The notes beneath the pieces are model-generated. The model did not search any database. It worked only from the letters and a program-made list of their open reading frames with translations, and had not been told where the DNA came from. 64,000 nucleotides of DNA from Corbicula japonica. Its lineage: Eukaryota > Mollusca > Bivalvia > Venerida > Cyrenidae. Where the stretch lies: positions 10,282,396-10,346,395 of the forward strand of contig JAZAYU010000009.1 in the NCBI GenBank assembly GCA_038501625.1, in the 5' to 3' direction. Below are positions 1-11,226 of this stretch, piece by piece; position 1 is the first letter of the stretch; each line of letters starts with the position of its first letter. Position numbers and translations under genes: made by a program.

Positions 1-1457
1 CTACTGTTACAAAACGTTGTTTTAGCAGAAAAAGAACGTGTCTTTTATTACGTTTATCCTCAAAAGGATGTTAATATATTACGTTGATGAGGAAGCTGAC
101 ACCATCTTCATAACAACCTATCCACTCTATGATGATACGAGTTTCCGCCAATCCTTTCGGTGCAAGTGTGAGGTTTATACTCTGTACAATGTTCTTTAAA
201 CAACGAGTAGCATAATGCTTTGTCGCTGAACTTTAGAATGTGTAACAATTACAGGTTTTCATTCTCGTTACTTGCTTGTTGCTATGTTTTACTTAGTCAT
301 ATTTTAAACACATGCTTTTTACTGCGTGGATAGGCTGTGTATTCTGAAAAAGGCTGTTCCTTATATGTATAGCTTTGCTCTCAGCGTGTTCACATACCGC
401 ACGGTGGTACTGGAATTTGATTCAGTAATTTGATTTTTTTATTCAAATGTCTAGTATACAAGGGTCATAAAATCCCAAAACTTTTTCCAAATTTAAGCCA
501 TAATACAAGTTATATTAACACTTATCACCAGCAATTTCCAATAACTAATCCAATAGAAAATAATAAAATACTAGATTCATGTTTTATGACCGCTTTATTA
601 AAACGTTTAAAATTTTGCAGGTGCCTAATGAGAGAATTAATGGGATGGCTCTGTATATATGTAAGAAAGAGGAATGGCGTTAAATGAGGTTGATGATTTT
701 ATTAAAGACTCGATATATTAAAATATGGTATCCAAACAAAAACATCAATTACTTACCAGAAACACAAACATTTTTACAGAATGAAACTTGATTATTCTTA
801 CCATGTTTCAATATAACTACGAATCAAGAATTTTAAAATAATTCAGTGTAGTACAGGAATACACAAAAAATTTAGTTGAAGAAAAATATTTAAGTGAGAT
901 TATTGATAAAAAGTTATAATAAACATAAAAAATATAAGGAACATGTCGTCACCTTAGTGCAATAACGGTTTAAATCCTTCTTATTTCAATGGTACTTATA
1001 CCGTTATTGCGCTAAGATGACGATGTGTGGTCATCCAAAAGCTTACACTCGAAAGTATACACTTGTCAAGAGAATTTAATTGGTCACTGCCTTTAATAAT
1101 AATGACAAAGGACACTTTAATTGTGATTTCCTGAAAACCGTTGCCGTAGTTAATCAAACCAAACAAAATATTTAAATAGTAAAGCGTTCTGATTAATTGT
1201 ACCAAAAATTACTGAAGTTTGAATATGACAATTTTCAAATTATATCATAAACATCATTACCCATAACTTGAAAAAAATGGAGTATAAAATTAGAAAATTG
1301 CACCTTAAGACTCTTGAATAATATAATATTTAAGGAATTAAAACAATAGTACATGTTGCAGAATTCACATATCACTGACTTCTGCGAAAAACAAATTTTG
1401 ATTTTGTTCAATTGTTCACGACTACAAAATCAAATGAAAATACAACTGTTAATCCAT
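1..1457. other. AT-rich flank, no gene recognised
   Basis: Short frames only, none with protein-like composition. It includes a small inverted phrase around 945-1025 (AGTGCAATAACGG and CCGTTATTGCGCTAAG). Confidence 0.5.
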
Positions 1458-1488
1458 CTATATTCGTGTTACAGACACTTTTTTAGAT

Positions 1489-1680
1489 GAAAGTGCCTCT
1501 AGCTGGGAGCGAACCCGCACCGTCACGGTGACAGCGCCTAACCCTGCAATTCCGGCGACGCAACCAACTGAGCTAGCTGGGACCACCGCAAAAAAGATTG
1601 ATCGGATACCCCTGATATACGTAGCCATCACTGCATGACATTGGTAACGGGTTATTTTACTGATAACAGTACTGACAATA
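1489..1680 (-). repeat. tRNA-like SINE copy, minus strand
   Basis: Reverse complement contains TAGCTCAGTTGGTTGCGTCG (A-box-like) and GGTGCGGGTTCGCTCCCAGC (B-box-like), preceded by a segment with ATCAGTAAAATAACCCGTTA. A second copy lies at 25.1-25.3 kb on the plus strand. The inter-box spacing is too long for a standard tRNA, so a tRNA-derived SINE is the best reading. Confidence 0.75.
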
Positions 1681-2326
1681 TCTACGGGGAGACTTTCTAC
1701 GGCCGCCACACTGCACAAACAGTGCTACTGTGAATTTCAAATGATACTGCCTCTATCTGGAGGCTAATCCATAAACACCCCAAATACCAAATTTATAGCT
1801 TTTCTATAAAAAGGTACTTAGAAAAATGTATAAATGATTTAAGAGGATTTTCCCCAAGAAATATAAACAAAACTTCTATTCCATTATCCTTCCTGTCTCC
1901 ACAATCTTGCAGCTCGACATATTATATATACGAGTATATATATATAACGTTCTTCAGCGTTAGCAGATAATCACTCTGTACGTATTATATTCTCACAATT
2001 CTTTCATTTAGGTACAATTTTTGAACTTTCTTTATTGGTCAGGTGTGAACTGTTCGTTGGCATGAGTAATATATTACAATCTATGCTGATCCAAAGTGTT
2101 GCGAGTATTTTAACACTTCTGCAGATGCTAAATGTTCTTATTTACTTAACCAACAACAAAAATAGACTTACTCGTATTGGTGATAAAATAGTAAATTCAA
2201 ATCAGTTGTGAGTCTAATTCCTTTGTAAGAGAAAATATATAAGAAGATGTTATTACGTTGATGTCGGCGATATGGGTTTTTACCCACAGCTACGACTGCC
2301 GCTTTAAGTTTTTGTCGTTTTCAGTA

Positions 2327-2455
2327 TCAAAAATGATACACAAGCAAAGATGGCCAAAGCAATGATGCTGTTTCTTTGATTAGATCATCAACCGGATTGT
2401 CAAGACTCTTGGAAGTGAGCCAACCAATAGCTTTGGCCTCTAACATTTGCCATTC
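2327..2455 (-). CDS. VWA5A-like last exon
   Basis: Acceptor gacaacag. Encodes EWQMLEAKAIGWLTSKSL and VDDLIKETASLLWPSLLV, then TGA; this matches the final helix of the family (ExxxxKAxxWL). Phase 0, consistent with the preceding exon. Confidence 0.7.
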   Translation of the reverse strand, partial: EWQMLEAKAIGWLTSKSLDNPVDDLIKETASLLWPSLLVYHF

Positions 2456-2821
2456 CTGTTGTCGATGGAAGAGATTTTTTCTCAGCCAGCACAAAACCAC
2501 TACTGTACACACAACCTCAGTATCCTGGAAGATTTAAGGTCAGGATCAAACAAACTTTTATACAAATATTCGCAGTTCACATTTATATCAAATAGTACTC
2601 AAGTGCTGAGAAACAAACTTTAAATAGATCCTAACAGTCAGTACTTATGATAATTTCTGAACACTCTTAAACTCGCTTTAAACACGATAGCTCGGATTTA
2701 GTTAAATATATCCATAATGTTTTGTTTAAGTTACAAACTGAGTTTAAACAGCAAGACTAACAACCTTAATCAATAAAGAATTTATATTGAACTGCATACA
2801 AACATTGTCTTCAGAACATAC

Positions 2822-2943
2822 GTTTGAAAAGCTGATGTTATTCAACTCTTCGCTGGTGACCTCCAACAGATGTAATAAAGATGAGGAAACTTCACAAGAG
2901 CCTTCGATTTTTTGTTGGGTAATTACTAACATCATTGCATCAT
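2822..2943 (-). CDS. VWA5A-like exon: C-terminal helical segment
   Basis: Acceptor atttttcag, donor gtatgt. Encodes DDAMMLVITQQKIEGSCEVS and SSLLHLLEVTSEELNNI, equivalent to the LVxLQxxDGSWxLxxxLxxLL segment of the family, with Cys in place of the Trp of GSW. Phase 1 in, phase 0 out. Confidence 0.65.
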
Positions 2944-4652
2944 CTGAAAAATAAAAACACACTATGTCTTCCCAATTTTACATAATTAAATCAATCAATG
3001 TTATTTTTAAAGTATAAAACAGTTCTCAAACTTTTCATATATGTAGGTTTGCACAAACTTACCTTATTTTGTTTAAGCAATAAATCACAACTTTGTCATA
3101 TTCATAATCATCAGTGTAAAGATCTTGAAAATTAACACGCGATGGAGTTCATATGGTAATGGGTAAATCGCCACAGATTTCTCGAGTCCGTTATTTCTAT
3201 GTATTCATATGGTATTGCTTGTCATAAATGTAGAGCTACTTTACAGATGGACGACAGTTAAGTAAAATTACAACTGCAGTTGAAAATAACTAAATTAATG
3301 TAAAGATGTATTTATTAACAAATGTCTTATGGTGATTTGATTTATAAATTAATAAAACTATTCAGAAATATTAATTTCTCTCTTTTTATTTGTCCAAACA
3401 TTTGTTAATCCAAAAGGAAAGACTACCGGCATGAATTTTTTTAGCGCTCTACATGCGTTGTGATTAACCCATCTAATGTTGATCGTTATGGTAACCTCCT
3501 TCTGCCGGAAGGTGGCAAGGGTTTCTGACTCATTTGGAGTTAATTCAGAACCTGCAGAGGCAGTTATGAGGTTGTTCCACATTAGAACCTGGTTTCTGTC
3601 CACAAGTGGCATAAGGTTTTTTCGCTAACCGAAAAACTTCGTTTATTGTTTGTAGTTTCATAATAGATCTACATTTTTTCTTTTCTACTCTTTGGCTGTG
3701 ACAGTAGGCTGTGTCTTCTTGATATAGTCATTTCTGAAATGCCTATTTAACTTTTTCTAAATTACATCTGTTTTCTTATCTAAATAATGAAATGCGATCA
3801 AGCCGAGACTGAAATCGGGCAGATATTAGGATTTTCATTTATTTTTAATAAACAGATTCAATCAAACCATCCATGCTTTATTTCTGAATCCCACATAATA
3901 TAGCAACTGAATAAAGTCTTTATTCCTGTTTTACAGGACAACAGTTTAAATTGTTCAGTTTACTTGCATGAGGTTGAATTATGTGTGCTGTTCTCTTTGG
4001 TTTGTTGGCAATGACTATCCGGTGAGGAGATCCAAGGTATTAGAATCGGATAGGGCATGCATTTACTAACTGTGAGAAAAAGGACAACACTGTCATCAGC
4101 AAACAAAAAAATTTGAAAGTTTTAACTTATGACGGTTCCCAAATCACTGAGAAATAACATATCAATAGCAGCGTCTCTAAATTGTTTGAAGTAATGGCAA
4201 AAGCGCGTGCGTGATCGTGTGTCAGCGTACATCGTAATGAATTTATGAATAAGTTTTATTATAGATATGTAGTTTCAATGCCTTTTTAAATTTTCCCTTG
4301 CATCTATCTCCCTTTACATTCAATCAATCAGTTGTGTTTCCAAAAATGTCCTCGCGCGCTTTATGGATTTGCCAGCTCTCGCGTGCACGTCCAATCTGCA
4401 TGAACCGCACCAAAATAAGAATCATTCCTTAAATATGTTTTTGTTTAATGCGTTCTTGTAAGTATATTTTGTTCGTATCTTCTTTATTCACATCTTCTAG
4501 TTTTATACATTGTTTTATGTTTTTTAATACCGAAACTTTACATAACATTTAATCCAATAATACAATAACAAAAATGAGGCCGAGATTGGTAGACCTGGAG
4601 AACTTTTTCTTGATTGGGGTTATTTCGATGCTCACCACACAGAGGTCTTTAA

Positions 4653-4935
4653 ATAAAAGATGAAATATGCATATCAAGAATTATCACAACCAGAAAAAAA
4701 CAGCCTAAAAGTAGACAGTAAAAGAGAGCACGAGTTTATAAGATTATCAATTTCCAATTCGACACCACAAACAATTGATAAAGAGAACCTGGCGGATAAC
4801 CGCTTTGGAACGGTCATTGGAAAAATAATTTGCAACTATGGTTTCAAAGGTGCACCAACGTCACACTTGTCCAAACAGTTTCTCTGAACAAACAAGTAAA
4901 AGTTGTCTTTGTGAAATAACCCCAACCCAACCATA
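4653..4935 (+). repeat. dispersed repeat family R1, long copy
   Basis: Begins GATGAAATATGCATATCAAG and continues through conserved phrases (GACACCACAAACAATTGATA, GGATAACCGC, GGTGCACCAACGTCACACTT). The apparent reading frame MKYAYQE in this and other copies is a by-product of the repeat, not a protein. No terminal repeats were identified. Confidence 0.8.
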
Positions 4936-5653
4936 CACTCGAGATATTTACTACAATCTGATTAAAATTATTTCCTGATAAACGCTACGCTATCAGGATC
5001 TGACGAGAAGTTAATAAAAAGTTCTTTTATTAGCAACCCTTCTCACGAATCAGATTGTCGTCTTCATAATCGCGGATTGACAATGTGACCACCGTTAATG
5101 TTGAAGCGTTCCGAACGTTATATTGTATCCATTAAACAAAATGTTGTAAACCACGGAGTGTTGGCAGCCCGCATAAGACCTACCATACTGATATTTTGTG
5201 TGTGTTTATGTATATTGCATTAATTTCCGCTCTAATAATGACATGTTCCGATCATATTGCGAGCGTTTAAAATCGTGCTTCCTGTTTTGACAGTTTCTAA
5301 AAATAGTCATTGAGGAAAACCGCTTTAGCTTATATACGGTGGTGGCCGTCATTAGATCTAACATTTACTAGAAAACTCTCACGTTATTTATTTTTAATTT
5401 TAGCGATGCCTACGCGCCCGCAAAGGTTTCTTCGTTCTCAACAGCTGCAAATTAAACATTTTCTCCACGTGACATCAATTTTACAATGTTCCTCCATCCT
5501 CAGAATCCAAACCAAAGAATGCAATGAAAAGGTATTGACCACTCTGACCATTCTACAACATATCATACGTAAATAATAATTTATATGATATTCCTTTAAA
5601 TGAAACTATTTTCTTGAGCAGAGAAACAACTGACAACTTGTCTTTTTACGTAC

Positions 5654-5775
5654 CGTTTTGTGAAATCATGGGTATGTATTTCCACAGTGATCTTTTCATC
5701 TGGACACGGTTTCCATCTACTTTCTGCCTTTCTGTATCAATAGAAATAAATGCGATAAATTTTGAGACAACCTTC
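5654..5775 (-). CDS. VWA5A-like exon, copy B of a duplicated exon
   Basis: Encodes KVVSKFIAFISIDTERQKVD and GNRVQMKRS, the same segment as the exon 1.2 kb away. Donor gtacgt, acceptor ttattaag. Flanking intron bases also resemble those of copy A, so the duplication took in intron sequence. Confidence 0.6.
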
Positions 5776-6234
5776 CTTAATAAAAATAGTAAATACTCAG
5801 AACAGTGATTTAAACTTTCAAGGCACAGGGATGCTTGTTTATGGCGACACATTATCATATTACCGTTGTGATTGTATGTGGTAATTTGCATAAAATTCCA
5901 TCTTTTAGGTCATATTTATAGCCAGGACACAGCACACGTGGGAAAAAAACAAACATAAGTAATAACGCTCTAACTCTCGACTACGAACTTCTATTTGCTT
6001 ATAAGGGTGTGCTTTAGTTATTATTCAGTTGACTGATTCGACACCATGTGCCAATTAAAATATCGTCCAGTCACGCCCACGCGAAATTACTTTAAATGTT
6101 CTGCCATTCACAAAAGCTAAACCAAAACAGCAAATAGAAAATGACAAGGCAGTCGGAACGACAGCAATATCCCCCGCCGCAGATGTGAATGTGGGGAAGT
6201 TTATGGATGGTTAAGAGCAAATTAAACAATAGCT

Positions 6235-6760
6235 CTGGGCAACGGGCAGGCATGTGAAAGCCATTTCAAGTGCAAGGGTATGTCATGTTCAGATAAGTTT
6301 CAGAGTATTGCCCTGCCCAAACACCAGAGGCGGCCTTGACCTTGAGTCAGCCAGGTTGGATCATGGTTTCTGCACATCGAGTTCATGAACTGAACATTTC
6401 ACTTAAGTTTCATGATATTTATTCCAGGGGTTAAGACGATATGAACTGAACACGACATGAATGGTTCAAATCTTCAAACACCACTGGTGACCTTGACATT
6501 GAGCCGGCCTTGATGGAACATGGGTTCTGCACGTCGTCTTAATGGGGAGAACATTTGACTAAAGTTTCATGAAATTCGTTCTAGGGGTTAAAAAGTTATA
6601 GACCGAACACAAAGCATACAACTTTCATGAAATTCCTTCAAGGCTTTTCGAAAACACCACTGGTGACCTTGACATTGAGGCGGCCATGTTGTAACATGGG
6701 TTCTGCACGTCGTCTTCATGGGGAGAACGTTTGACTATAGTTTAATAACATGCCATTTAA
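6235..6760. repeat. three tandem monomers of about 170 bp
   Basis: GGTGACCTTGACATTGAG, ATGGGTTCTGCACGTCGTCT and AATGGGGAGAAC followed by TTTGACTA and AAGTTTCATGAAATTC recur in order at about 6.33, 6.49 and 6.67 kb, the first being more diverged. Confidence 0.75.
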
Positions 6761-6813
6761 ACGAAAACAATTTGGTTAGAATTAGTCAACTGACAAATGG
6801 TCTTCATATGTAC

Positions 6814-6974
6814 CATCTTGTGAGTTCCTGATCTCTAATTGTGACCTTTGAACTCGTTCTAAGTTCCCCATCGCAACAGGACATTGCCTCTGGACAGGCT
6901 GTCCATCAACTTTCTTCCCTTCTGTATCAATAGCAACAAACGCGGTGAATTTCGACACAACGTTCCCATGTAAA
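6814..6974 (-). CDS. VWA5A-like exon, copy A of a duplicated exon
   Basis: Encodes VVSKFTAFVAIDTEGKKVDG followed by QPVQRQCPVAMGN, matching the SSFTAFVAID strand of VWA5A proteins. Donor gtacat. The acceptor (after CTGAG) is weak, so the 5' edge is approximate. Confidence 0.65.
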
Positions 6975-7888
6975 CTCAGGATGTGCTTCTATCGAATCTG
7001 TCAAATAACATGATAGTTCACCTGTCAGCTAACTAATAGATTTTCGATTGCGTAAGGTGTTGGCAGAGTAAACAAATATTTTCTACAGTTGCAGTTTTGC
7101 ATTTTTAGCGTTTTAAAACCAAAAAGAACCGTTACTTTGTACTTGTACTCTGAAATTACCTGATTAAATTGATACTTTGTTTCAAGTGGGTCATAAAACA
7201 AAACCATATGTGCTGTCAAGCGATTATATTTGAATATGAAATTGCATTTATTCATATAATACGACCTATTATTGGGGCGCATTTCTGATATAAGGAATTA
7301 ACAGTTGTGCATATCAGTCTAAAAATTGTTTCTGTGAATAACATTTAGAACGTATCAGCGCCACAAACTGCGTTTAAACTTAAATGCATTGATCTTAAAG
7401 GTATTTAATCATTCTAATATTTTAATTAATAATAATTAAACATTTGGCTATTGCAAAATAATCAAATAAAACAAATAGTTTTCAGACATTTTCATTGTCG
7501 CCATCGTAATTGAAAAATACTAAATGAAAATACGAAATATCTTTTAAATCATAATTTTCAAGATACGGGATAAACTGCGAGAGTAAAAGTTAATGTGAAA
7601 TTGTCCCGCCACTTTTAACCCAATATCTACAATAAAATCAAATAAAAAACCAAACTGGCCTAAAAACTGAAACGTAAGTTATTTTAGAAGTACTATTAAC
7701 ACTGTATAAAGGCATCAAGCTCAACACTCTTTTAAATACGTAACTGATAACAGCACGTAATGAATGTACGGGGAGACTTTTACAGTCATCACGCGGCACA
7801 TAAAAAACGCTATTGTGATTTAGACAAAGATGAAAAGGGATTTTTAAAAGCCACCGAACACGACAAATATGAAAATATTGCAAAAAAG

Positions 7889-7990
7889 GTGAAATATGCA
7901 TATCAGGAATCGCCACATTCAGAAGAAACAGCTTCCCCACACAGTCAAGAAAAAGAGAGGGAGAGAGCATGGTTAATAAAATGATCAGTT
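7889..7990 (+). repeat. dispersed repeat family R1 copy
   Basis: Starts GTGAAATATGCATATCAGGA. The preceding 130 bases encode a spurious frame (AHKKRYCDLDKDEKGFLKAT); part of them recurs near 15880 (AAAGCCACCGAACA, ATGAAAATATTGC), so they are repeat too. Confidence 0.8.
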
Positions 7991-8055
7991 TCAAAAGAGA
8001 CACCTTGGTTTGGTCAAGGCTGTTCTTTAGCAGTAATGGAATTGCATATTATATA

Positions 8056-8196
8056 GTAATTTGGTTTTTGACAATGTGTGTGAGGATATATTGCCGGTCT
8101 TGATGTCATATTACCGAGCCTCAGGCGAGGGATAGTTATTATGACATCCAGACCGGCAATATATCCTCACATACCCTTTCAAGAAACCAAATTACT
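8056..8196. mobile_element. short foldback (MITE-like) element
   Basis: AGTAATTTGGTTT at the left end and its complement at the right end, with long complementary arms containing GAGGATATATTGCCGGTCT. Arms are about 50 bp with a short loop. It has no coding content. Confidence 0.75.
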
Positions 8197-8474
8197 GTTT
8201 TATTACACTGCAAGGCAGAAGAAGATCGGCTTAATCACACGATTTTTTCCCCAAAATTTAAAACAAAATGGCGGAGGCCATAGGAGGGGATTTAAGGCAC
8301 GGCATTCGTATTTACGGCCGATCCGTAAATACGGACTTACATCAACGGCAAATAATCCAATCAAATTCAATGAAATTTCTTTGCAGTATAATTATACTGG
8401 ACCATACTTTCTTCCTGCGTTAACAGATGGAAATTTACACTGAAAAAAAGAAACGTCTATAACCATAAACTCGC

Positions 8475-8631
8475 CTTCAAGATATTTTATCTGCGTCTTT
8501 ATAGCTAGGCGATGAACAGGAGCTGATAAGCTTATCTCTTTCATTTCAGATGATTTGAACTTCATTTTGTACTTAACAGGATAACCACACTTCTCTCCTC
8601 TTAATGTCAAAGGGCCTGAAATATCCCCTAC
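8475..8631 (-). CDS. VWA5A-like exon after the VWA domain
   Basis: Acceptor ttttacag. Encodes VGDISGPLTLRGEKCGYPVK, then a beta-rich stretch and APVHRLAIKTQIKYLE; the HRLAxK motif is conserved in the family. The 3' boundary is uncertain: a GC-type donor after 8475 or a GT donor after 8464. Confidence 0.7.
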
Positions 8632-8994
8632 CTGTAAAAGAACAAGGCCACAGTCATTACAGACAAATCTACATACGAAGCTTTAAGTATTCTTACATAT
8701 TTTAGCTTTTTCTCCATGTACCGATTCCATCCCACACTGCCCAAATACAAGCAACACCCAACATTCTACTTAGCCGATAAACACAGTGCATCAATAAAGA
8801 TAAACATCAAAAACATGTCTGCACGCATTTGTTCTTCCATGCACACACCCAGAAATTGCAAATAAATATACAATTATCATGAAATGCCCCGTTCCAATCA
8901 ACAATGTCTTATACTAGAAACGTAAACGATTCTCTTATATTTTACAGAGAACAATAAATCCTGTTCTATGTCAAAACTTAGCAGAAAATGATAC

Positions 8995-9115
8995 AGCTGA
9001 GATTGGAGACCAGCCCTAATACCTTCAGCATAAATTGGTAGATTTGAAGACTGGTCTCGATTTCAACAATCATTTTCTTGATATCTTACACTGGTTTCCA
9101 ACCTCGGCTTCAGTT
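8995..9115. repeat. foldback MITE copy, diverged
   Basis: GAGATTGGAGACCAGCC and GAAGACTGGTCTCGATTTC resemble the arms of the family, but the loop differs. It lies between two exons of the VWA5A-like locus. Confidence 0.5.
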
Positions 9116-9196
9116 TCTTTTACCTGGATTCTTGAAAACGCCTTCCTGATACTTGACGGATTCAGTTTTCTAAATAACTTATAAGCTTCTACTTAC

Positions 9197-9359
9197 AGAC
9201 GGGCCGTCGACAGTTCTTTGCAATACAACAAATAAAGTCACTTTTTCACCAAATGGGATGGCTGTCGGAAATTCTGTTGGAATGCGAACAGGGGTCACGT
9301 CTGGTGGCAAATCAATTTGTTACCGCTGGCTGCATAGAACACTTCAATAAAGACATAAC
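9197..9359 (-). CDS. VWA5A-like exon carrying a frameshift
   Basis: Acceptor ctatag, donor gtaagt. The first frame gives VMSLLKCSMQPAVTN then stop; after one extra base the second frame gives IDLPPDVTPVRIPTEFPTAI and PFGEKVTLFVVLQRTVDGPS, both family-like. The frame breaks at about 9314-9323 (an AACAAATTGATTT stretch). Confidence 0.72.
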
Positions 9360-9566
9360 CTATAGAAAAGGTAAAAATAAATACATCTAACTAAAAGACA
9401 GCATAAATGCGGCAACTATGTTTAGATAAAAGATATACAAAAGACATTTACTTATCCCAAAATAGATTTGTGTATATAGGTGCAAAGATATCTGCAAAAT
9501 ATTCAAAAGACATTAAATCTTAGCGACAGACGGCTATGATTCAGAGAAAAATTAAATGCTCTCAAC

Positions 9567-9681
9567 CTTCGCTTGAATCCGCTCTCCTCTTCTCACAAAA
9601 ACTGCTTTTCCGAAACCAACTCTTGCAATACCATTGACTAGAGTTGTTGAAGCCCCTTCACCGATTCAAAGGGAATATACT
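9567..9681 (-). CDS. VWA5A-like exon carrying a premature stop
   Basis: Acceptor taatag, donor gttgag. Reads RVYSL-stop-IGEGAS, then TTLVNGIARVGFGKAVF and RGERIQAK. Relatives have a glycine before IGEGAS, so TGA at 9668-9666 is one base from GGA. The rest of the exon is open and in phase with its neighbours. Confidence 0.75.
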
Positions 9682-9961
9682 CTATTATTAACGAAACTCG
9701 TGAATTTGGTGGTTAACAACGAAATATTTTGGCATTATTTTCATAATTTATATTATTACGAGTAAACGTATTGTTTTAACACGTTTTGTCCTTTTCATTA
9801 CCTTTTTATGAAATATAGACAATGCATGTCTAAAAACATAATATGTATTTTATAGAGCAGTGCCAAAAGGCAAATTGAATCGAAGTATTTCATGTACATA
9901 CTGTTATTTTCGAAAGCCATTAAAATAGTACATTAAAAACATATGACGACATGTCAGTCAC

Positions 9962-10050
9962 CTTGTGAATTTTGGCTTTTTAATCTGCTCACCAACTAAA
10001 CCAATGACAGCGTTCGTGTTTGATATTTGTCCATCAGTCAGAATAAAGAT
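9962..10050 (-). CDS. VWA5A-like exon: VWA TDG strand
   Basis: Acceptor tgttgtag, donor gtgact. Encodes IFILTDGQISNTNAVIGLVG; TDG is the third MIDAS-forming motif. Ends with two bases of a split codon. Confidence 0.83.
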
Positions 10051-10199
10051 CTACAACAAAGCAACAGCTAAAAAGTTATACGGAAAACAGAACATAGTTG
10101 ATAATTTTATCAATTAAAAATCCCCAAAACAATAAGCTAAAATGATAAACTTAGTGTTTATCGCATTCGAAAGGGTCTGTGAACGTGTAAGAGAGGCGG

Positions 10200-10345
10200 T
10201 CGGGGGTCTGGGTTTGAAATAGGTTCTAAGGTGCACCAACGTCACACATGCCCTTAAAGGTTCTCATATGAACAAACTAGTACAAGTTGCGGTGGTAAAA
10301 AACTCCAACATAACCATCAATTCGACAATGTTGTGCACATATAAA
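10200..10345 (+). repeat. dispersed repeat family R1, 3' part only
   Basis: AAGGTGCACCAACGTCACAC and the following AACAAACTAGTACAAGTTGC match the 3' portions of the 4.65-kb and 19.2-kb copies; the 5' part is missing. Confidence 0.65.
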
Positions 10346-11198
10346 CATAAAAAGGTAATAGCATTGCTAAGCACAATGGGCAGGATTCTCGATCAAAGCA
10401 CCTGGAGTTTTATCAAAAATAACACGATTGCCCAAAGAAACCTTCATAAATCTGAACTCCTGCCACCGACGTGTAAATAAAGATTTGAGCAAAGCGATCA
10501 GCTCAAGATGTGTTTATCGTTAAACATGCAGAGCGTTGTAGAATATGATGTTGGTGGTCTGTATGTAATTTTCAGAAATTGATATTGCATTTTATTTGCT
10601 CAAAGAACTGCACAATAATGTTCAGTTACAGTGATTTTAACACTGGACAAAAATGTTTCTTAACTTGTGGAAGCAATGAGCCTGCCTTCGAAGTTTTTCT
10701 TTTTGCAAATAATTCGTTCATTGAAATCTTAAACATTTAGCTTTAGATCAAGAAGATTCAATAGATTTTCTGAAGTTTTTGCTTTAAAGCTGGAGTTCAT
10801 TCGAATAAATATTGTAAACTTGAGATGGAAATCGATTATTATCTTTATTTAAAAAATCGTCAAGATACCTGTATGTACTGTTAAAGGTTGTAATAATATC
10901 ATATAGATGTTAAAAGAGGAAATATATAACTCTATCATAAAACGAATCGACGTTTTTCCCATTAAATTTACAGTTATTTATTACACGATAAATTACCGGC
11001 TATTCTTAAATATTGGTCGGTATAAATTATCACGAGACAATTGTATTTTTCGCTGGGATTTAATTTCGCGCATTTAAGAACGCACAAAATACGCGAAATT
11101 TTTACCCCCACGGTTCGAACGACGACTTGAAAGTGCTGGATGCGCGGTTGGATGGACGTATTCAAGTTTGTTATTCAATCTTTGAATTATTATCAGTT

Positions 11199-11226
11199 TT
11201 AAGACTGGCGCATGCGCCAGTCTTAA
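11199..11226. repeat. 28-bp perfect palindrome
   Basis: TTAAGACTGGCGCA joined to its exact complement TGCGCCAGTCTTAA, no spacer, in a locally GC- and CpG-rich stretch (11.05-11.5 kb). No gene assigned. Confidence 0.95.

Noticed and set aside
3358..3612. 84-codon minus-strand frame as a VWA5A-like exon
   Set aside because: It lies in the right place and strand, but no family motif is visible and no good splice sites frame it.
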